Positions 57,237 to 64,000 of a stretch of DNA of 64,000 nt are shown piece after piece; position 1 is the stretch's first letter, and every line of letters starts with the position of its first letter. A program made the position numbers and the translations under genes. The notes beneath the pieces are model-generated. The model saw only the letters and a program-made list of their open reading frames with translations, searched no databases and was not told the origin of the DNA. The stretch spans positions 4,712,001-4,776,000 of the forward strand of contig CP108997.1 of NCBI GenBank assembly GCA_036226585.1, read 5' to 3'. This stretch comes from Streptomyces sp. NBC_00708. GTDB taxonomy: Bacteria > Actinomycetota > Actinomycetes > Streptomycetales > Streptomycetaceae.

Positions 57237-58635
57237 CCACGGGACGGCGGGCCCCTCCCCGGCCGAACAGCAGCACGGAGGACCGACGATGAGGCGCGAG
57301 GGCCACCAAGGGGACGCCGCCGCGGCGGTCGACGCCGGGGTGCGGGGTGCGCCGGGCGAACCTGCGCCCGGGGCCGGGGAACTCGCGCCCGCGGACGCGC
57401 CCGTACCCGCCGGTGGCGTACCGGACGCGCCCGCGCACGCCCCGGAGCCGGCACCGGCCGAGGCGCCCGCCCCCGCTCCCGAGGGCCCCGCACGCCCCCC
57501 CGAGGTCGCGCACACCGCGCATCCGTACCCGGCCCGCAACGCCGCTGTCCGCAAGGCCGTCGCCGGGCGGCGGGGGACCGCCGACCCGGTGCGCTCGCTC
57601 ATGCACCGCCACCGCGAGCTGTGCGAACGGGCCGTCGACCCGCTGGAGATCGCCGCAGGTCTGGAGGCCCACGGGGTCACCGACCGCACCGCCGCCCGCT
57701 ACCGGCACCGCGATGTGTTCTCGCTCGCCGAGGAACTCTTCGCGCGGGTACCGGCGGTCGCGCGGGAGCCCTTCGCGCCGGGGCCCGCTCCGGCGCGCGA
57801 CAGCGGGACGCGCGCCGCCTGGTCGCTGCGGGCCCTGCTGCCGGGCGCCGCCTGCCTGGCGACCCTGGCCACGCTGCGGCTCACCGACGGGGTGCTCGGC
57901 GGCGACACCCGGCTCGCCATCGGCGCCGGCGGCTCGCTGCTCACGCTCGTCGCCCTCCTCCTCGCCCTGCGTACCGGCCCGCTCGCCACCGGGGTCCGCT
58001 CCTCCGGCGCCACCACCCTCTGCGTCTGCTGGCTGCTCGGCTACGTCCTGTACGGCGACGCCCTGCTCCACCAGGTCCTCAGCGGCGGCCCCGAGGGCCC
58101 CTGGACGCTGACCCCGGCACCCCTGCCGGCGCTCGCCCTCGCGGTGCTGCCCGCCGCCTGGTGCGCCCACCTCTTCGCCCTGTACGCGCACCGCAGGCTG
58201 CACGGCAGCCACGCGCTGGAGGAGTTCGCCGCCGGCGCGCGCCCCCTGGTGTTCGGCGTCGTCGCCCTCTTCGTCTGCGCCCTCGCCGCGCTGCTGTTCC
58301 TGACCCGGCCGCTCTTCGGTACCGGCGGCGCACCGGCCGGGGCCGCCGCCCTCGGGGTGCTGCTCCTGCTGGCCCGGCTCCTGACCGTCCACGGCTTTCC
58401 CGAACCGGCCGCCACCGGACTCGCCGCCGCCTGCGCCGTGGAGGCCGCCGCCCCCGCCCTGATCCTGGCCGGCCGGCTGCCAGGACTCCATCCGGTCGCC
58501 CGCCCCGTCGACGCCCTCGTCGAGGCGGCGGGGACCGGGGCGGTGCCCGCGCTCGCCTGCGGCGCTGCGGCGCTCGGCCTGCTGATCACCGCCACCCTCG
58601 CCCTCTCCCGGGCGTCCGCCCACACCGCCCTCTGA
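57229..58635 (+). CDS. Polytopic membrane protein of the exopolysaccharide cassette
   Basis: Protein of about 468 aa. A Pro/Ala/Glu-rich cytoplasmic N-terminus (about 1-100) is followed by a helical stretch (LMHRHRELCERAVDPLEIAAGLEAHG) and about ten hydrophobic segments from about 190 to the end. It may be a flippase or export protein like PelG, but I see no family signature. The ATG at 57229 overlaps the stop of the glycosyltransferase gene by eight bases and follows GGGAGG; a second ATG at 57289 after GGAGG is also good. It is certainly co-transcribed with its neighbours. Confidence 0.75.
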   Translation: MRNHGTAGPSPAEQQHGGPTMRREGHQGDAAAAVDAGVRGAPGEPAPGAGELAPADAPVPAGGVPDAPAHAPEPAPAEAPAPAPEGPARPPEVAHTAHPYPARNAAVRKAVAGRRGTADPVRSLMHRHRELCERAVDPLEIAAGLEAHGVTDRTAARYRHRDVFSLAEELFARVPAVAREPFAPGPAPARDSGTRAAWSLRALLPGAACLATLATLRLTDGVLGGDTRLAIGAGGSLLTLVALLLALRTGPLATGVRSSGATTLCVCWLLGYVLYGDALLHQVLSGGPEGPWTLTPAPLPALALAVLPAAWCAHLFALYAHRRLHGSHALEEFAAGARPLVFGVVALFVCALAALLFLTRPLFGTGGAPAGAAALGVLLLLARLLTVHGFPEPAATGLAAACAVEAAAPALILAGRLPGLHPVARPVDALVEAAGTGAVPALACGAAALGLLITATLALSRASAHTAL

Positions 58636-58721
58636 GGCGGCCCCCAGAGCCCGCCCGCGGAGCCGACGCCGTGGGCCGTCACCACCCGAACCGTACGAAC
58701 CTTCCCCAAGGAGACACCGAC

Positions 58722-58787
58722 ATGACCCGCCAATCCCCCGCACCGGCAGCCCGCCGTCGGCCCTCAGGCCTGGGCGGTGCGCGATGA
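58722..58787 (+). CDS. Tiny 21-aa ORF coupled to the epimerase gene
   Basis: A 21-codon reading frame (MTRQSPAPAARRRPSGLGGAR) has a strong AAGGAGA ribosome binding site. Its stop overlaps the ATG of the epimerase gene (ATGA at 58784-58787), which has no good ribosome binding site of its own. It probably serves to drive translation of the epimerase. No homology is known to me. Confidence 0.55.
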   Translation: MTRQSPAPAARRRPSGLGGAR

Positions 58788-59749
58788 GGGTGCTGCTGCT
58801 CGGAGCCAACGGATTCATCGGCCGGTTCGTGGCCGACCGGCTGCTGGCCGACCCCGCCGTCCACCTCACGGCACTCGGCCGCGGCGACGACGCCGACGTA
58901 CGGTTCGACCTCGCGAACGGCAGCCCCGGAGCGCTCACCCGCTTCCTGGACGCCGTCCACCCCGGGGTCGTCGTCAACTGCGCCGGCGCGACCCGGGGCG
59001 GCGCCCGCGACCTCACCCGGCACAACACCGTCGCCGTCGCCACCGTGTGCGAGGCGATGCGCCGCAGCCGCTGCACCGCCCGCCTGGTCCAGGTCGGCTG
59101 CGCCTCGGAGTACGGGCCCTCCCAGCCCGGTTCCTCCACCGCCGAGGACGCCATCCCGCGCCCCGGCGGCCCGTACGGCGTCAGCAAGCTCGCCGCCACC
59201 GAGCTCGTCCTCGGCTCCGGCCTCGACGCGGTCGTGCTGCGGGTCTTCTCGCCGGTCGGCCCCGGCACCCCGGCCGGCTCGCCGCTCGGCCGGCTCGCCG
59301 AGGCCATGCGCCGCACCATGCAGTCCGGCGACGGCGAGCTGAAGCTCAGCGGCCTCGGCGTGCAGCGCGACTTCGTCGACGTACGCGATGTGGCGCGGGC
59401 CGTCCACGCCGCCTCGCTCTCCGCCGCGCAGGGCGTCGTCAACATCGGCACCGGCCGGGCCGTCCGGCTGCGCGACGCGGCGGCCGTCCTCGCCAAGGTC
59501 GCCGGATACGCCGGCGCGCTCCACGAGCTGGACACGCCCCCCGCGCGTCTCCCCATCGGCGCCCCCCGCACGTCCTCCGAGTCGGTCATCGAGCACCTCT
59601 CGGCCACCCCGTCCCCGTACCCGGACGGCTGCGGTGCCTGGCAGCAGGCCGACGTCCGCACCGCCCGCGACCGGCTCGGCTGGCGTCCCCGGATCAACCT
59701 GGAGGAGTCCCTCGCCGACATCTGGATGGAGGCGGCGTGCCGTATCTGA
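58784..59749 (+). CDS. NAD-dependent sugar epimerase/dehydratase (extended SDR)
   Basis: Protein of 321 aa with a Rossmann fingerprint GANGFIGRFV (about 7-16). The active-site YGVSK motif with the expected Ser and Tyr-x3-Lys is seen in GCASEYGPS and PYGVSKLAATEL. It resembles UDP-glucose/UDP-N-acetylglucosamine 4-epimerases. In this cassette the likely job is making the galactosamine-type precursor that the PelF-like enzyme uses; that is inference. It lies between the membrane protein and the spherulin-4 protein and its stop overlaps the next start by 13 bases. Confidence 0.88.
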   Translation: MRVLLLGANGFIGRFVADRLLADPAVHLTALGRGDDADVRFDLANGSPGALTRFLDAVHPGVVVNCAGATRGGARDLTRHNTVAVATVCEAMRRSRCTARLVQVGCASEYGPSQPGSSTAEDAIPRPGGPYGVSKLAATELVLGSGLDAVVLRVFSPVGPGTPAGSPLGRLAEAMRRTMQSGDGELKLSGLGVQRDFVDVRDVARAVHAASLSAAQGVVNIGTGRAVRLRDAAAVLAKVAGYAGALHELDTPPARLPIGAPRTSSESVIEHLSATPSPYPDGCGAWQQADVRTARDRLGWRPRINLEESLADIWMEAACRI

Positions 59750-60564
59750 CCAGTACCGGCACCGCCCGGCGCACCAGCGGCGCCGACCGGCTCGGCTTCG
59801 GCGTCCCCGGCTACGCGCACCCGCTGCTCGCGCCGGCCGAGTGGGCCGAGCTGTCCCGCCCCGGCACCCCGCTGCACTGGGCCGTCCTCAACATCGACAA
59901 CGGTCCCGGCAGCAGGCCCGACCCGCACTGCCTGGAGGCGGCGGGCCGGCTGCGCAACGCCCGCGTCCGCGCGCTGCACGGCGGGGAGCCCATCGACACC
60001 GTGCGGGCGGCGGGCGGCCGACTGCTCGGGCAGCTCGACCTCGCCCACGGCGAGCGGCCCTTCGGGGAACTGCTCGCCGATGCCCGGTCCTTCCTGGACT
60101 GGTACCGGGTGGACGGCTTCTACCTCGACCGCTGTCCGGCCGGCCGCGCAGAGCTGCCGGCCGTCCGCCGTCTCACCGGCACCCTGCGGGCCTTCCTGGG
60201 CAAGGACGACGGGCACCTCGTGCTGGGGCACGACACCCATCCGTACCCCGGATACGCCGAGACGGGCGACCAGCTCGTCACGTTCCGCGGCGCGTGGAGC
60301 GACTACCGCTGGTCGCAGGTGGCCGAGTGGACCGCGGCCTACCCGCCCGGCCGGTTCGCCCACTTCGTGCACGGCGTCCCGCGCACCCATCTGGAGGAGG
60401 CGATGCGCATCGCCCGCTGGCAGGGCGCGGGGACGATCTTCTTCACCGACCGCGGCGGGCGGTCGGGGCCGGGGAACGGCCGCGGACAAAGCGACCCATT
60501 CGCGGCACTGCCCAGGTACTGGGACGAAATCGTCTCGCGGATCGGACCTGGTATCTCGGAATGA
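59737..60564 (+). CDS. Spherulation-specific family 4 protein (GH135/166-like)
   Basis: Protein of 275 aa. It shows the spherulin-4 pattern: GFGVPGYAHPLLAPAEWAEL near the start, a VLNIDNGPGSRPDP segment, and YRVDGFYLDRCP, where the Asp residues form the likely active site. Relatives include Aspergillus Sph3 (galactosaminogalactan hydrolase) and the hydrolase domain of PelA. No signal peptide is seen, so it may act inside the cell or be exported without a classical signal. The GTG at 59737 follows GGAGG. It belongs to the same operon as the glycosyltransferase and epimerase. Confidence 0.85.
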   Translation: MPYLTSTGTARRTSGADRLGFGVPGYAHPLLAPAEWAELSRPGTPLHWAVLNIDNGPGSRPDPHCLEAAGRLRNARVRALHGGEPIDTVRAAGGRLLGQLDLAHGERPFGELLADARSFLDWYRVDGFYLDRCPAGRAELPAVRRLTGTLRAFLGKDDGHLVLGHDTHPYPGYAETGDQLVTFRGAWSDYRWSQVAEWTAAYPPGRFAHFVHGVPRTHLEEAMRIARWQGAGTIFFTDRGGRSGPGNGRGQSDPFAALPRYWDEIVSRIGPGISE

Positions 60565-60649
60565 GAGGGGGCGTGGCAGTGTTACGGCAAGAACAACCGT
60601 ACGTAGTCGAAGTACGTAGAAACCGACCACCTGCATTGTTGAGGTTCCT

Positions 60650-61828
60650 GTGTCGCTGCCACCCCTGGTCGAGCCAGCTGCTGAGCTCACCGTCGACGAG
60701 GTCCGCAGGTACTCCCGCCACCTGATCATCCCGGATGTCGGGATGGACGGGCAGAAGCGGCTGAAGAACGCGAAGGTGCTCGTCGTGGGCGCCGGCGGCC
60801 TCGGTTCGCCGGCCCTGATGTACCTGGCCGCAGCCGGTGTCGGCACGCTCGGCATCGTGGAGTTCGACGAGGTCGACGAGTCGAACCTGCAGCGCCAGAT
60901 CATCCACAGCCAGTCCGACATCGGCAAGTCCAAGGCCCTGTCGGCCAAGGAGACCGTCGAGGGCATCAACCCCCTGGTCAACGTGGTCCTTCACGAGGAG
61001 CGGCTCGAAGCCGAGAACGTGAAGGAGATCTTCGCCGCGTACGACCTGATCGTGGACGGCACGGACAACTTCGCCACCCGCTATCTCGTCAACGACGCCG
61101 CGGTCCTGCTGAACAAGCCGTACGTCTGGGGCTCGATCTACCGCTTCGACGGCCAGGCGTCCGTGTTCTGGTCCGAGCACGGTCCCTGCTACCGCTGCCT
61201 GTACCCGGAGCCGCCTCCGCCGGGCATGGTTCCGTCCTGCGCCGAGGGCGGCGTCCTCGGCGTGCTCTGCGCCTCCATCGGCTCGATCCAGGTCAACGAG
61301 GCCATCAAGCTGCTCGCCGGCATCGGCGACCCGCTGGTCGGCCGGCTGATGATCTACGACGCCCTGGAGATGCAGTACCGCCAGGTCAAGGTCCGCAAGG
61401 ACCCCGACTGCGCGGTCTGCGGCGAGAACCCCACCGTCACCGAGCTCATCGACTACGAGGCCTTCTGCGGCGTCGTGTCCGAGGAGGCCCAGGAGGCGGC
61501 GGCCGGTTCGACGATCACTCCGAAGCAGCTCAAGGAGTGGATCGACGCCGACGAGAAGATCGAGATCATCGACGTCCGCGAGCCGAACGAGTACGAGATC
61601 GTGTCGATCCCGGGCTCCCGGCTGGTCCCGAAGAACGAGTTCCTGATGGGCAACGCCCTCCAGGACCTCCCCCAGGACCGTCGCATCGTCCTGAACTGCA
61701 AGACGGGTGTCCGCAGTGCGGAAGTCCTCGCGGTCCTCAAGTCGGCGGGCTTCGCCGACGCGGTCCACGTGGGCGGCGGCGTGATCGGCTGGGTCAACCA
61801 GATCGAGCCCGAGAAGCCGGTCTACTAG
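60650..61828 (+). CDS. moeZ: Adenylyltransferase/sulfurtransferase MoeZ
   Basis: Protein of 392 aa. An E1-like ThiF domain has GAGGLGSP (about 46-53) and the nucleotide loop IVEFDEVDESNLQRQ, with zinc cysteine pairs in GPCYRCLYP and DCAVCGENP. A C-terminal rhodanese domain has the catalytic Cys in LNCKTGVRS. It adenylates and thiolates small sulfur-carrier proteins for molybdopterin, cysteine or thiamin routes. In M. tuberculosis the orthologue MoeZ (Rv3206c) lies directly beside the DUF3152 gene, whereas here the four-gene cassette intervenes. The GTG start at 60650 fits the domain. Confidence 0.93.
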   Translation: MSLPPLVEPAAELTVDEVRRYSRHLIIPDVGMDGQKRLKNAKVLVVGAGGLGSPALMYLAAAGVGTLGIVEFDEVDESNLQRQIIHSQSDIGKSKALSAKETVEGINPLVNVVLHEERLEAENVKEIFAAYDLIVDGTDNFATRYLVNDAAVLLNKPYVWGSIYRFDGQASVFWSEHGPCYRCLYPEPPPPGMVPSCAEGGVLGVLCASIGSIQVNEAIKLLAGIGDPLVGRLMIYDALEMQYRQVKVRKDPDCAVCGENPTVTELIDYEAFCGVVSEEAQEAAAGSTITPKQLKEWIDADEKIEIIDVREPNEYEIVSIPGSRLVPKNEFLMGNALQDLPQDRRIVLNCKTGVRSAEVLAVLKSAGFADAVHVGGGVIGWVNQIEPEKPVY

Positions 61829-61835
61829 AACACCA

Positions 61836-61876
61836 CCGAAGGGGCCGGTCCGCAGCACGCGGGCCGGCCCCTTCGG
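61836..61876. terminator. Terminator between moeZ and the first secreted hydrolase
   Basis: CCGAAGGGGCCGG (61836-61848) and CCGGCCCCTTCGG (61864-61876) form a perfect 13-bp stem with a 15-nt loop between convergent genes. Confidence 0.8.
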
Positions 61877-61885
61877 CGTGCCGGG

Positions 61886-63445
61886 CTACGAGCAGGTCTT
61901 GCCGTCCGCCGGGACCTCGCCGTCCAGGAAGTACGAGTCCACGGTCGACGTCACACAGGAATTGCCGCCGTACGCGCCGTGCCCCTCGCCCTTGTTGGAG
62001 AGCAGCACACCGACGCCCTCGCCCAGCGCGTCCGCCATCCTGCGGGCGCCCTCGTACGGCGTGGCCGGGTCACCCGTCGTCCCCACGACCAGGATCGGAC
62101 CGGCGCCCGGGGCGCTCGCCTCCGGGTGGTCGTGCTCGCCCGCCACCGGCCAGCCGGAGCACCAGCCCGCCGTGTCCCAGGCCAGGAACGGCCCGAAGAC
62201 GGGGGACAGCTTCTCGAACTCGGGCAGCAGTGCCCTCGCGTCGGCGGCCGTGGGCCTCGCCTTGCCGTCCGCGCAGGAGATGGCCCGCTGGGAGTGGTTC
62301 TGGGTGTCGTAGTGGCCGCTGTCGTCCCGGCCGTTGTACGAGTCGGCGAGCCGGAGCAGCGCGGCGCCGCTGCCCTTCTCGGCCTCGTCCAGGGCCTGGG
62401 TGAGGGCGGGCCAGCTGTCCTTGGAGTAGAGGGGGAGCACGATGCCGGTGATCGCCAGCGACTCGTTGAGCTCGCGGTCCGTGCCCGTCGGCAGTGGTTC
62501 GGCGTCGATCCGCTTCAGCAGGGCGGTGATGCGCCGGGTGCCGGCCTTCGGGTCCTGGCCGCGGTCCTTGAAGTAGTTGTCCAGGGCCCGCTGGAAGCCG
62601 GTCGCCTGGTTGCGCGCGTGCCCGATGGAGTCCGCGGTCGGGTCGACGACCGCGTCGAAGACCGTACGCCCCACGTTCTCCGGGAAGAGGTGGGCGTACG
62701 TGCCGCCCAGCTCGGTGCCGTACGACATCCCGAAGTACGTCAGCTTCTCGTCCCCGAGCACCTGGCGGATCAGGTCCATGTCGCGGGCGGCGTTCGTCGT
62801 GCCGACGTACAGGAGGACGTCGCCGGACAGACGATCGCAGCCGGCCCCGAAGTCGGCGCCGTCCTTCATGAACGCCGCCTCCTCGGCCGGCGTGTCCGGG
62901 GTCATGTCGACGTCCTGGTACGCCTCGTCCTGCGTCTCGTCGTCGCGGCACCGCACCCCGGCGCTCCGCGCCACCCCGCGCGGGTCGAAGCCCACCAGGT
63001 CGTAACGGGTGTTGAGGGTGGCGTACGAGCTGCCGGCGCGCGGGAGTATCGAGACGCCCGAGCCGCCGGGCCCGCCGAAGTTGAACAGCATCGAGCCCAG
63101 GCGCTTGCTCCGGTCCGTCGCCTCCTTGCGGACCAGGGCGATGCCGATCGTGTCGCCCTTCGGCTTCTCGTAGTCCAGCGGCACCTTCACCGTCGCGCAG
63201 CGCCACTCGGAGCCCGGCGTCTCACCGCCCTCGGGCGCCTCGCAGCGGGACCAGTCCGGGCGCTGGGAGGCCAGCGACGCGGGCAGCCCGTTCGCTTCGG
63301 AGGACGAGGAGGCGGAGGACGAGGAGGCGGGCGGCGAGGCCGCCCCGCCTCCCTTGTCGTCCGTACCGTCCTCGCAGCCCGCGAGTACCCCCGTCAGCAG
63401 CAGTGCCGCTGCGGCCAGTGCTCCGGCCCGTGCGTGTGCGACCAC
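61886..63445 (-). CDS. Secreted tripeptidyl-aminopeptidase-type lipoprotein
   Basis: Protein of 519 aa with an alpha/beta-hydrolase fold. A signal peptide with lipobox LAGC (Cys at about 24) makes it a lipoprotein. The nucleophile Ser is in YFGMSYGTELGG (GxSxG), Asp in VVGTTGDPATPYE and His in EGHGAYGG; the N-terminal NFGGPGGSG motif is typical of the TAP/SCO-type secreted peptidases. It would remove tripeptides or dipeptides from peptides outside the cell. The ATG at 63445 is fixed by the signal peptide. A closely related gene follows in tandem. Confidence 0.9.
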   Translation of the reverse strand: MVAHARAGALAAAALLLTGVLAGCEDGTDDKGGGAASPPASSSSASSSSEANGLPASLASQRPDWSRCEAPEGGETPGSEWRCATVKVPLDYEKPKGDTIGIALVRKEATDRSKRLGSMLFNFGGPGGSGVSILPRAGSSYATLNTRYDLVGFDPRGVARSAGVRCRDDETQDEAYQDVDMTPDTPAEEAAFMKDGADFGAGCDRLSGDVLLYVGTTNAARDMDLIRQVLGDEKLTYFGMSYGTELGGTYAHLFPENVGRTVFDAVVDPTADSIGHARNQATGFQRALDNYFKDRGQDPKAGTRRITALLKRIDAEPLPTGTDRELNESLAITGIVLPLYSKDSWPALTQALDEAEKGSGAALLRLADSYNGRDDSGHYDTQNHSQRAISCADGKARPTAADARALLPEFEKLSPVFGPFLAWDTAGWCSGWPVAGEHDHPEASAPGAGPILVVGTTGDPATPYEGARRMADALGEGVGVLLSNKGEGHGAYGGNSCVTSTVDSYFLDGEVPADGKTCS

Positions 63446-63518
63446 GTTGTGCGTACCTCCCCGTCGAGCACTGCCCGTACGGCAGTTCGCCCATCGTAGG
63501 GGGCGCGCGGAAGGGTGC

Positions 63519-64000
63519 TCAGCCGCAGACCGTGCCGGCCGCCGGGACCCTGCCGTCGAGCAGATAGCCGCCGACCGCCTTCTGTACGCAGGCGTTGCCG
63601 CTGTTGTACGCGCCGTGCCCCTGGCCCTTGTACGTCATCTGCACGCCGACGCCCTCGCCCAGTTCCTCGGCCATGGCCTTCGCGCCCTCGTACGGCGTCG
63701 CGGGGTCGCCGGTGTTGCCGATCACGAGGATGGGGGCGGAGCCGGGGGCGCTGACGTCGGGGGTCTTCCAGGTGCCCTTGACCGGCCAGTCGGTGCAGCC
63801 CATCAGGCCCCAGCCCAGGTAGTTGCCGAAGACGGACGAGGCGTCACGGAATTCGGGGAGCTTCGCCCTCGTCTGCTCCAGGGTGAACCGCTCGCGCGAG
63901 TCGGCGCAGCTGATCGCGGTGTAGGCGGCGGCCGAGTTGTCGTAGCGGCCGTCCTCGGAGCGGCCGTTGAGGGAGTCGGCGAGCGCCAGGAGAAGTGCGC
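63519..64000 (-). CDS. Secreted tripeptidyl-aminopeptidase-type hydrolase, partial
   Basis: C-terminal fragment (160 codons) of a paralogue of the gene at 61886; the N-terminus lies beyond the window. It shows VIGNTGDPATPYEGAKAMAEEL with the catalytic Asp and GHGAYNSGN with the catalytic His, and SADSRERF- and CTDWPVKG-type segments shared with the neighbour. The two genes are in tandem with a 73-bp gap. The intact N-terminus cannot be judged here, but the visible part is unbroken. The likely job is extracellular peptide trimming. Confidence 0.85.
   Translation of the reverse strand, partial: ALLLALADSLNGRSEDGRYDNSAAAYTAISCADSRERFTLEQTRAKLPEFRDASSVFGNYLGWGLMGCTDWPVKGTWKTPDVSAPGSAPILVIGNTGDPATPYEGAKAMAEELGEGVGVQMTYKGQGHGAYNSGNACVQKAVGGYLLDGRVPAAGTVCG

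Noticed and set aside
60598..60620. Direct repeats TACGTAG upstream of moeZ
   Set aside because: Two short copies only; too short and too few to be called a regulator site with confidence.
57001..60981. A very long minus-strand open reading frame over the exopolysaccharide cassette and moeZ start
   Set aside because: It runs antisense to five genes with clear domains; long open antisense frames are usual in about 72% GC DNA with strong codon bias.
1..64000. tRNA, rRNA or other structural RNA genes
   Set aside because: No tRNA cloverleaf-like or rRNA sequence was recognised anywhere in the window by eye; a tRNAscan-SE or Infernal run would be decisive.

Overview
The window is high-GC DNA with GTG starts, ATGA-overlapping gene pairs and very long GC-rich terminators. 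Gene content and gene order point to a Streptomyces chromosome (inference; no 16S or species marker is present). I see no rRNA, tRNA or CRISPR array. A lone TnpB element is the only clear mobile element.

Layout. (1) 1-8038: two drug- or peptide-type ABC transporter modules, each next to a NarL/DesK-type two-component system. In the first, a TnpB element (about 916-2310) lies between the permease and the kinase. (2) 8057-15014: accessory genes: an SDR-type reductase with a divergent TetR regulator and tandem operators, a secreted beta-helix protein, a methyltransferase, and a TetR / acetyltransferase / MFS cluster with a strong palindromic operator. (3) 15028-18063: a threonyl-tRNA synthetase reduced to catalytic and anticodon domains, preceded by an apparent Thr-Thr-Thr leader-peptide attenuator; then a class F sortase and a secreted, repeat-containing, membrane-anchored protein. 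(4) 18295-40709: a conserved actinobacterial core block in nearly the same order as Mycobacterium tuberculosis Rv1177-Rv1239c: ferredoxin, dapC, dapE, LOG-family protein, FolP2-like protein, DivIVA-domain protein, 3-methyladenine glycosylase, DUF3117, O-methyltransferase, SigE, anti-sigma factor, HtrA protease, TatB, Mrp, DUF1003, MgtE-N/CBS protein and CorA. (5) 41112-47735: a SUFU-domain protein, MFS transporter, PHP phosphoesterase, MarC, NYN nuclease-like protein and hydrolase. (6) 47873-61828: a second conserved block matching Rv3206c-Rv3211: RhlE-type helicase, MiaE-like ferritin-fold protein, DUF3107, TetR, DUF3152 zincin and MoeZ. A four-gene exopolysaccharide cassette (PelF-like glycosyltransferase, membrane protein, epimerase, spherulin-4-type hydrolase) sits between DUF3152 and moeZ. 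(7) 61886-64000: two tandem secreted tripeptidyl-aminopeptidase-type hydrolases, the second cut by the window edge.

How it works together. The core blocks cover diaminopimelate (cell wall) synthesis, envelope stress (SigE, RseA-like anti-sigma, HtrA), Tat export, Fe-S and sulfur-carrier chemistry, and Mg2+ homeostasis. The observations most worth follow-up are the threonine attenuator, the Pel/galactosaminogalactan-like cassette, the sortase plus GGVHTGGG-repeat protein, the RhlE-type helicase that seems to need a CTG start, and the TnpB element whose predicted guide is antisense to the adjacent permease.
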